Positions 1 to 4,953 of a stretch of DNA of 6,239 nt are shown here, piece after piece. This DNA is from Mageeibacillus sp. UBA5442. GTDB taxonomy: Bacteria > Bacillota > Clostridia > Saccharofermentanales > DTU023. Made by a program: the position numbers and the translations under genes. The DNA lies in the NCBI GenBank assembly GCA_002427475.1, contig DIRG01000041.1:1-6239 (forward strand), read 5' to 3'. How positions within the stretch are numbered: position 1 is the first letter of the stretch; every line of letters starts with the position of its first letter. Below the pieces are notes generated by a model, which worked only from the letters and a program-made list of their open reading frames with translations, did no database searches and was not told where the DNA came from.

Positions 1-168
1 CTCCGCTAGGAAATCTATAAAATCGCGGGCCGCTGCGCCCATAGTGCCGATGCCGTAGGGCGAGGGTAAGCTCGTTATATGTAAGAGCACTCCGGATTTG
101 CGGTCGCTGCGGATCTCCTTGTAATTGAATCTATCATCTTCAGCAGGCATTAAAACTTTTTCGCTCAT
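1..168 (-). CDS. malQ: 4-alpha-glucanotransferase (amylomaltase, GH77), N-terminal fragment
   Basis: Only the first 56 codons are present; the gene continues past the left edge. The start is ATG at 168-166, preceded by GGGAG (176-180) with a 7-base spacer. After about 22 charged residues the translation reads SGVLLHITSLPSPYGIG at residues 25-41, followed by MGAAARDFIDFLAE. This closely matches the opening of family GH77 enzymes, which typically have SGxLLHxTSLPSPYGIGDLG and then an FxDFLAE helix. Members transfer segments of alpha-1,4-glucan between chains in maltodextrin, glycogen or starch metabolism, in the cytoplasm. The catalytic Asp/Glu/Asp residues lie further downstream and are outside the window, so activity cannot be judged. 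It lies 50 bases downstream of the TIM-barrel gene on the same strand and may share its transcript. The family call rests on this short but characteristic motif. Confidence 0.85.
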   Translation of the reverse strand, partial: MSEKVLMPAEDDRFNYKEIRSDRKSGVLLHITSLPSPYGIGTMGAAARDFIDFLAE

Positions 169-187
169 GATCTTTCTCCCTTGGTTA

Positions 188-210
188 ATTTTCGTGACTG
201 GCACGAAAAT
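188..210. repeat. Perfect 9-bp inverted repeat between the TIM-barrel gene and malQ
   Basis: ATTTTCGTG (188-196) and CACGAAAAT (202-210) are exact reverse complements around the 5-base spacer ACTGG. It is not a standard intrinsic terminator in either direction: the A/T runs form the base of the stem, and no separate T-run follows it. It lies 20 bases upstream of the malQ start, just before the malQ ribosome binding site. It could be an operator for a dimeric repressor or an RNA hairpin acting in the junction. The sequence does not decide between these. Confidence 0.5.
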
Positions 211-218
211 CAACTTCT

Positions 219-998
219 TTACTCGAACCTCGCTGCTCGAGCTTTCTTCTCTGATTCGTTGCGATAAGTAAGCATTGATTCCGCGAAAATTTCAGCTGCG
301 GTCGGCGGAGTATACGTAATGGCGTTGGCCCCGGCTTGGATTGTATCAAGGATAGACTTCTCCGTCGGTCCTCCCGTAGCTATGATCGGATACTCAGGCC
401 CTACAATCTCCCGAGCCATTTTCACCAGCTCGGGGGTGCCTCTAGCTCCGGAAATATTAAGGATCTTGGCTCCGGCTTCGACTTTTCCGGCAATATCATC
501 ATAGGGAGAAGCAACTGTCGCCACCACCGGAATGTCAACCGTGTTGCTCATATTTTTTATCACTGTATTGGGCGTGGGACTGTTGACGACCACGGCCGCC
601 GCCCCCAAGAGCTCGGCTTGGAAAGCGATGCCGATGGAGCGCTTCCCTGTCGTAGTGCCGCCGCCGACACCGGCAAAGACCGGCACATTGGCCACCGAAA
701 TAGCTGCCTGCGTAATAACGAGTTCGGGCGTAAAGGGATACACCACCATCAATGCATTGGCATTATTGTTGCGCATAATAGAAATATCCGTCGTGAAAAT
801 GAGCGACTTGATTCTGCGCCTCATTAGCAACAAGCCCGAAGCTTTGTAGATAACATCCGGCACCGTAATGATCTTCTTGCGCAAAGAAGACTCAACTGTA
901 GGCATAAATTTTTCTTCCTTTTGCCTCAGCTCTTCCAGATATATTCTGTTGTCTATACTACCCGACTGGAGCAGTTCGTCACGTTCACGCTTGTCCAT
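219..998 (-). CDS. Uncharacterised TIM-barrel protein (often labelled 'hydrolase' in Firmicutes)
   Basis: This gene encodes 259 residues ending in TAA at 221-219. I recognise the family only as a conserved alpha/beta-barrel protein of Firmicutes, frequently labelled hydrolase without biochemical support; I do not assign a reaction. Visible features are a conserved opening MPTVESSLRKKI (32-43), a strand-like SLIFTTD (65-71), VYPFTP (86-91), the glycine-rich VPVFAGVGGGTTTGKRS (105-121), VVVNSPTP (136-143), ILNISG (179-184), IIATGGPTE (205-213) and GANAITYTPP (223-232). Alternating beta strands with Gly-rich loops, ending in a TGG-type phosphate-binding loop, resemble barrels such as keto-acid aldolases or nitronate monooxygenases. 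There is no signal peptide or membrane segment, so it is likely cytoplasmic. Two starts are credible: ATG 998 (GTGAGG, 5-base spacer) and ATG 905 (AAGGAAG, 8-base spacer). Family conservation begins at the second. It lies between pckG and malQ on the same strand. Confidence 0.85.
   Translation of the reverse strand: MDKRERDELLQSGSIDNRIYLEELRQKEEKFMPTVESSLRKKIITVPDVIYKASGLLLMRRRIKSLIFTTDISIMRNNNANALMVVYPFTPELVITQAAISVANVPVFAGVGGGTTTGKRSIGIAFQAELLGAAAVVVNSPTPNTVIKNMSNTVDIPVVATVASPYDDIAGKVEAGAKILNISGARGTPELVKMAREIVGPEYPIIATGGPTEKSILDTIQAGANAITYTPPTAAEIFAESMLTYRNESEKKARAARFE
914..920 (-). promoter_or_regulatory. Internal ribosome binding site supporting an alternative start at 905
   Basis: On the minus strand AAGGAAG lies 8 bases before ATG 905-903, which is codon 32 of the annotated TIM-barrel gene. 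It is as good as the site for the upstream ATG at 998. The 31 residues it would remove are highly charged (MDKRERDELL onward) and precede the recognisable family core. The real start may therefore be 905, giving 228 residues, or both starts may be used. Confidence 0.45.
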
Positions 999-1024
999 AG
1001 TCGCCTCACTTTTAGTCTAGTTTC

Positions 1025-1052
1025 GTATCCGGAAGCGTCAGCCTCCGGATAC
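1025..1052 (-). other. RNA hairpin in the pckG to TIM-barrel intergenic region
   Basis: Read on the minus strand, GTATCCGGAGGC (1052-1041) and GCTTCCGGATAC (1036-1025) form a 12-pair stem with a UGAC loop. Eleven pairs are Watson-Crick and one is G-U. On the plus strand that same pair would be an A-C mismatch, so the structure is complete only in minus-strand RNA, the direction of both flanking genes. No U-run follows it, so it is not a typical intrinsic terminator. It begins 142 - 54 = 88 bases after the pckG stop and ends 26 bases before ATG 998. Possible roles are mRNA 3'-end stabilisation, a processing site or a leader structure for the downstream gene. I found no convincing promoter in this gap. 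Confidence 0.6.
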
Positions 1053-1140
1053 CTAATTATTGATAACTTACTTAAATTGAAGATTCCACCTGCGGTCGTA
1101 TCGGCCGGCAAATCCGCCCCCGGCACCCCTGCACCGCTTC

Positions 1141-2931
1141 CTACTCCGCCAGCCTCTTCTGCAGATCTTCCAATTCCTGCAAAAGCTCACGCGGCAATCT
1201 CTCGCCGTAGCTCGTAAGATGTTCTTCGATCTGCTCGCTTTCCTGTTTCCACGCCTCCGGATCAACCTTCAGAACTTCTTCCAAGTCCGCCTGATCTATC
1301 TCCAGCCCTTCCAGATTCAGATCTTCAGCCCGCGGCATATAACCGATGGCGGTCTCCTTGGCGTCCGCAGTACCTTCGCAGCGCCCCACTACCCAAGCCA
1401 AGACGCGACTGTTTTCGCCAAAGCCGGGCCAGAGGAACTTGCCGTCTTCATCGCGGCGGAACCAGTTGACGGAGAAAATCTTGGGCAGCTTTTCCGCATC
1501 AGCCTTAGCACCCAGATCAAGCCAGTGCTGCAGATAATCGCCTACGTGATAGCCGATAAAGGGCAGCATTGCAAAAGGATCGCGCCTCACCTGCCCGATT
1601 TTGTCGGAGATGATGGCTGCAGTGATTTCCGAACCCATGGTGGCTCCCAGGAAAACACCATGCTGCCAGTCAAAGCTTTGATGAATCAGAGGTACAGTGT
1701 GCGCTCTGCGGCCGCCCACCAAAATAGCATCGATCGGCACGCCCTGAGGTGCTTCCCAATCATCGGCGATGGTGGGAGCTTGCACGGCGGGAGTGGTAAA
1801 ACGGGCGTTAGGGTGAGCCGCCTTTTTGTCCGAAGCGGGAGTCCAGTCATTGCCCTGCCAGTCAATTAGATGATCGGGGGCATCGTAGCCGATACCTTCC
1901 CAGTAGACATCGCCGTCATCGGTCAAGGCGACATTAGTGAAGATAGTGTTTTTTTCCACACTGGCCATAGCCGCCGGATTAGATTTCCAGCTGGTACCCG
2001 GCGCAACCCCGAAAAAGCCCGCTTCCGGATTGACCGCATACAGCCTGCCGTCTTCGCCGAAGCGCATCCAGGAGATGTCGTCACCGACCGTCTCTACTTT
2101 CCAGCCGGGGATCGTCGGCACTAGCATGGCGAGATTGGTCTTCCCGCTAGCCGAGGGGAAAGCTCCGCAAACGTGAAAAACCTTGCCCTCCGGCGAGGTT
2201 AATTTCAAAATGAGCATATGCTCGGCGAGCCAGCCTTCATCGCGCGCGATCGCGGAGGCGATGCGCAAAGCTAGGCATTTTTTGCCCAATAAGGCGTTGC
2301 CGCCGTAACCGGAACCGTAAGACCAGATCTCACGTGTCTCCGGGAAATGACTAATGTATTTATCTTCCATCGGTGCGCAGGGCCAAGAAACGTCCTCCTC
2401 GCCCTCTTCGAGCGGAGCGCCCACTGAATGCAAACACGGCACGAACTCCACATCCCCGTCCAAGCGTTCCAGCACTTCCGTACCCATGCGCGTCATAATC
2501 CGCATGTTTGTGACCACGTACGGGCTGTCCGTTATTTGCACGGCTAATTTAGAAAAAGGCGAATCCAGCGGCCCCATACAGAAAGGAATGACGTACATCA
2601 CGCGCCCCTTCATGGACCCACGGAAAAGATCGAGCATTTTCGGCTTCAGCTCCCGCGGATCTACCCAGTTGTTAGTCGGTCCGGCATCCTCTTCCCTCTC
2701 CGAAGAAATGAAGGTGCGGTCCTCCACGCGCGCCACATCGCTGGGGTCACTACGAAAGAGATATGACTTGGGACGCTTTTCCGGATTAAGCTTCACGGCC
2801 GCGCCGCGCTCAACCTCCATCTCAAGTAGCCTCTGATTTTCTTCTTCACTGCCATCGCAGACATGAACTGAGTCCGGCGTGAGTAGTTCTTCCATCTCCT
2901 TGATAAAGCTATAAAAGCGATCGTTTTTCAT
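1141..2931 (-). CDS. pckG: Phosphoenolpyruvate carboxykinase, GTP-type
   Basis: This 596-residue cytoplasmic enzyme interconverts oxaloacetate + GTP with PEP + CO2 + GDP; about 600 residues is normal for the family. Diagnostic stretches in order are DPSDVARVEDRTF (62-74, substrate-binding Arg), FRGSMKGRVMYVIPFCMGP (103-121), YGSGYGGNALLGKKC (205-219, with the metal-ligand Lys), AEHMLI (236-241, metal-ligand His), the P-loop GAFPSASGKTN (256-266), VGDDISWM (282-289, metal-ligand Asp), FFGVAPGTS (306-314), NARFTTPA (375-382) and VGGRR (405-409). These match the GTP class, not the ATP class (GLSGTGKT). One oddity stands out: residue 262 is Ser (codon AGC, 2148-2146), where GTP enzymes normally have Cys in PSACGKTN. 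The start ATG has AGGGG four bases upstream. The direction in vivo (gluconeogenic, or carboxylating as in some fermentative anaerobes) cannot be read from sequence. It is transcribed away from the ABC exporter. Confidence 0.97.
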   Translation of the reverse strand: MKNDRFYSFIKEMEELLTPDSVHVCDGSEEENQRLLEMEVERGAAVKLNPEKRPKSYLFRSDPSDVARVEDRTFISSEREEDAGPTNNWVDPRELKPKMLDLFRGSMKGRVMYVIPFCMGPLDSPFSKLAVQITDSPYVVTNMRIMTRMGTEVLERLDGDVEFVPCLHSVGAPLEEGEEDVSWPCAPMEDKYISHFPETREIWSYGSGYGGNALLGKKCLALRIASAIARDEGWLAEHMLILKLTSPEGKVFHVCGAFPSASGKTNLAMLVPTIPGWKVETVGDDISWMRFGEDGRLYAVNPEAGFFGVAPGTSWKSNPAAMASVEKNTIFTNVALTDDGDVYWEGIGYDAPDHLIDWQGNDWTPASDKKAAHPNARFTTPAVQAPTIADDWEAPQGVPIDAILVGGRRAHTVPLIHQSFDWQHGVFLGATMGSEITAAIISDKIGQVRRDPFAMLPFIGYHVGDYLQHWLDLGAKADAEKLPKIFSVNWFRRDEDGKFLWPGFGENSRVLAWVVGRCEGTADAKETAIGYMPRAEDLNLEGLEIDQADLEEVLKVDPEAWKQESEQIEEHLTSYGERLPRELLQELEDLQKRLAE

Positions 2932-2997
2932 GCTTCCCCTTTTCTTTTTTCTGCCTAAATCCTTACAAAAAACTAGACTTCCTGCGGCGTTTTTATA

Positions 2998-3006
2998 ATT
3001 CTACCA
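2998..3006 (-). promoter_or_regulatory. Candidate extended -10 promoter for pckG
   Basis: On the minus strand the sequence TGGTAGAAT fits an extended -10 element (TGnTATAAT) with one mismatch in the hexamer. Transcription would start near 2991, giving a leader of about 60 bases that carries the AGGGG ribosome binding site. I see no good TTGACA-like -35 at the right distance, which extended -10 promoters tolerate. The call rests on motif match and position alone. Confidence 0.4.
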
Positions 3007-3075
3007 TCATTTTAAACGAAGATTTAGAACAAAGCCGACCTCCTCCTCAGCGAATACTGAGAATCGCCGCTATTC

Positions 3076-3089
3076 GGTCACTTCTGACC
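3076..3089. promoter_or_regulatory. Small palindrome upstream of the ABC exporter, possible operator
   Basis: GGTCA (3076-3080) and TGACC (3085-3089) are exact inverted repeats around CTTC. The centre lies about 41 bases upstream of the predicted exporter transcription start near 3124, overlapping the region where a -35 contact would be. A transcription factor site is plausible, but five-base arms also arise by chance. Confidence 0.25.
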
Positions 3090-3111
3090 TAGCACAATAC
3101 GTAATTTTGGC

Positions 3112-3117
3112 TATAAT
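3112..3117 (+). promoter_or_regulatory. Consensus -10 box abutting the ABC exporter start codon
   Basis: A perfect TATAAT occupies 3112-3117 and the first ATG of the exporter begins at 3118. Initiation about 7 bases after the box falls at or near 3124, which is the A of a second in-frame ATG. There is a TG two bases upstream of the box (TGGC then TATAAT), one base off the extended -10 spacing, and no convincing -35 at 16-18 bases. If it is used, the mRNA is leaderless or nearly so. Confidence 0.5.
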
Positions 3118-4914
3118 ATGCTCATGGAAAAAAAAGAAACTAAGCAGAAAAATTTTATCTCATATTTGCCGCGCTTCATCAATTACTACAAATCTTATAA
3201 AGGACTTTTCGCAGCGGACATGTTCTTTGCGATGGTAATAGGTGCGACCGGCCTGGCCTTCCCTTGGATCATGCGCACCCTGATCAACGAAGTCTTCACG
3301 CTAAGCGATGGCGAGCGCATCATGTCGATTCTAATCCCGGCAGGCATAATCATGCTGGCTCTTTACGTAGTCGAGGCCTTAGCCACGAAATTCGTTACGT
3401 CTTGGGGGCACATACTAGGAGCTCGAATCGAACGAGATATGCGGCAAGATCTCTTCACGCATATGGAGAAACTATCCTTCTCCTTCTTTGATGAAACCAG
3501 TACGGGCCAGATGGTCTCGCGCATCATCACTGACCTGCAGGATATCACGGAACTGGCTCACCACGGCCCCGAAAACCTGCTGATCTCACTAATCAAGATC
3601 GTCGGCGCCTTCGTCATCCTGATGAACACCCACGTTGGGCTGACCCTAGTCCTCCTGATCTTCACCGTCTTCATGGGAGCGTTCACCTTTTTCTATAGGA
3701 AAAAAATGTTCCGTTCTTTCATGGACAACCGCGTCAAGATCGCCAACGTCAACGCCATTGTCAACGACAGTCTCTCCGGCATCCGCACGGTCCAGTCCTA
3801 CTCGCAGGAAGAAGTAGAGCTGAACAAGTTCCACGAGGGAAATCAGGAGTTTTATCAATCCAAAAAGAACATGTACACGGTCATGGGCACCTACCACTCG
3901 ACCAACGGTTTCCTTCAGGGTCTGCTCTACGTAGTCACGATCGTCGCCGGTGGTTTTTATGTGATCAGGGGCACGCTAAACCCGGGCGACCTCTACCTCT
4001 TCGTCCTCTACATCAATATGTTCCTGCAACCGGTGCGCACGCTGATTCAGTTCAACGAGCAGCTACAGCAAGGCATGACCGGTTTTATCCGTATGTGCCA
4101 GATTCTGGATACCGAGCCCGAGATCAAAGATCTGCCAGGTGCAATTGACGTCGGCCTCCTCCGCGGTAACATCAAGTTTGAAAACGTTACCTTCACCTAT
4201 AAGGATGCCGATGAAAGTGTTCTGAAAGATTTTTCATTGGATATAAAAGCCAAACAATCAGTTGCTCTCGTCGGCCCTTCCGGCGTCGGCAAATCCACTA
4301 TCTGCTCCCTGATTCCGCGCTTCTACGAAGTGGATGAAGGTTCCATCACGATCGACGGCGTTGATATCCGCGATATGACCTTGCGCTCCTTGCGCGACAA
4401 CATCGCCATGGTGCAACAAGATGTCTATCTCTTCAACAGCACCGTGCGCGACAACATCGCCTATGGTCAGTACGACGCCACCGACGAGCAGATTGTCGCA
4501 GCTGCCAAGCAGGCCAATATTCATGATTTCATCATGAGCTTATCAAAAGGCTACGACACAGTAGTCGGCGAACGCGGCGTGCGTTTTTCCGGTGGTGAAA
4601 AACAACGCATTTCAATCGCCAGAGCTTTCCTGCGCAATCCACCGATCCTGATCCTCGACGAGGCCACTTCCTCGCTCGACAACGTCAGCGAACGCGCCGT
4701 CCAGGAATCACTTGACCGTCTATCGCAAGATCGTACCACAATCGTAATCGCTCACCGCCTTTCCACCGTGCGTAATGCCGACGAGATTCTGGTCTTAGCC
4801 GATGAAGGCATTAGTGAGCGCGGCACACACACTGAGCTGATTGCTAAAAACGGAGAATACGCCGGAATGTACCAAGTACAGTTCGATGATTTGAAAATAA
4901 AGGAAGCTGTCTAA
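3118..4914 (+). CDS. Type I ABC exporter half-transporter (fused membrane and ATPase domains)
   Basis: This 598-residue protein has the usual length and layout of MsbA/LmrA/MdlB-like exporters. An N-terminal membrane domain with about six helices spans roughly residues 25-310 (hydrophobic segments near 30-52, 68-92, 152-172, 172-193, 264-284 and 288-306). A nucleotide-binding domain spans roughly 350-590. ATPase motifs are Walker A GPSGVGKST (386-394), Q-loop Gln434, TVVGERG (481-487), signature SGGEK (491-495), Walker B LILDE with catalytic Glu515, D-loop SSLD (518-521) and switch His546. All catalytic residues are present, so one gene could form a working homodimer. The substrate (lipid, drug or peptide) cannot be inferred. 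ATG 3118 and ATG 3124 are both possible starts and neither has a Shine-Dalgarno sequence; 3124 fits leaderless initiation better. It is divergent from pckG, and an intrinsic terminator follows. Confidence 0.95.
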   Translation: MLMEKKETKQKNFISYLPRFINYYKSYKGLFAADMFFAMVIGATGLAFPWIMRTLINEVFTLSDGERIMSILIPAGIIMLALYVVEALATKFVTSWGHILGARIERDMRQDLFTHMEKLSFSFFDETSTGQMVSRIITDLQDITELAHHGPENLLISLIKIVGAFVILMNTHVGLTLVLLIFTVFMGAFTFFYRKKMFRSFMDNRVKIANVNAIVNDSLSGIRTVQSYSQEEVELNKFHEGNQEFYQSKKNMYTVMGTYHSTNGFLQGLLYVVTIVAGGFYVIRGTLNPGDLYLFVLYINMFLQPVRTLIQFNEQLQQGMTGFIRMCQILDTEPEIKDLPGAIDVGLLRGNIKFENVTFTYKDADESVLKDFSLDIKAKQSVALVGPSGVGKSTICSLIPRFYEVDEGSITIDGVDIRDMTLRSLRDNIAMVQQDVYLFNSTVRDNIAYGQYDATDEQIVAAAKQANIHDFIMSLSKGYDTVVGERGVRFSGGEKQRISIARAFLRNPPILILDEATSSLDNVSERAVQESLDRLSQDRTTIVIAHRLSTVRNADEILVLADEGISERGTHTELIAKNGEYAGMYQVQFDDLKIKEAV

Positions 4915-4931
4915 ATGGCAGCTTCTTTTTT
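4903..4931 (+). terminator. Intrinsic terminator overlapping the end of the ABC exporter gene
   Basis: GAAGCTGTC (4903-4911) pairs with GGCAGCTTC (4917-4925), nine pairs with one G-U, around the loop TAAAT, and is followed by six T residues (4926-4931). The exporter stop codon TAA (4912-4914) lies inside the loop, so the stem's 5' arm is coding sequence. The structure stands between the exporter and guaA, and no separate guaA promoter is visible in the 22 bases left before the guaA ATG. guaA expression may therefore depend on read-through or on a promoter inside the exporter gene. Confidence 0.85.
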
Positions 4932-4948
4932 GTCATAAAAAAGAGGAG
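4922..4948 (+). promoter_or_regulatory. guaA ribosome binding site inside a possible alternative hairpin
   Basis: AGAGGAG (4942-4948) is a strong Shine-Dalgarno sequence five bases before the guaA ATG. CTTCTTTTTT (4922-4931) can pair with AAAAAAGAGG (4937-4946) across the loop GTCAT, ten pairs with one U-G, hiding most of that site. This hairpin uses the last four bases of the terminator's 3' arm and its U-run, so the two structures exclude each other. The ribosome binding site is certain; the hairpin is AU-rich, and its regulatory role is inferred. Confidence 0.6.
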
Positions 4949-4953
4949 TTCAT

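Noticed and set aside
336..827. A 163-codon plus-strand open frame opposite the TIM-barrel gene
   Set aside because: It is antisense to a conserved protein; the translation is rich in Arg/His/Ser, as expected of a shadow frame.
1081..1140. A GC-rich stretch after pckG as its terminator
   Set aside because: It can form only short stems such as GCCGG/CCGGC with an 11-base loop, and no U-run follows on the minus strand.
1041..1262. The 10-mer GCCTCCGGAT occurring at 1041-1050 and 1253-1262 as a direct repeat
   Set aside because: There are two copies only, one inside pckG coding sequence and the other explained by the hairpin; chance is the simplest reading.
1219..1869. A 216-codon plus-strand open frame, with others at 1870-2124 and 2354-2836, opposite pckG
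   Set aside because: They lie wholly antisense to a complete, well-conserved PEP carboxykinase, their translations resemble no family I know, and they lack ribosome binding sites.
3039..3048. GAGGAGGAGG on the minus strand in the pckG/exporter gap, as a ribosome binding site of a small gene
   Set aside because: The only nearby start followed by sense codons is about 27 bases away and encodes just five residues before a stop.
3646..3897. Minus-strand open frames opposite the ABC exporter (also at 4258-4524 and 4551-4739)
   Set aside because: The exporter frame carries every expected domain and motif; the antisense frames have no recognisable content.
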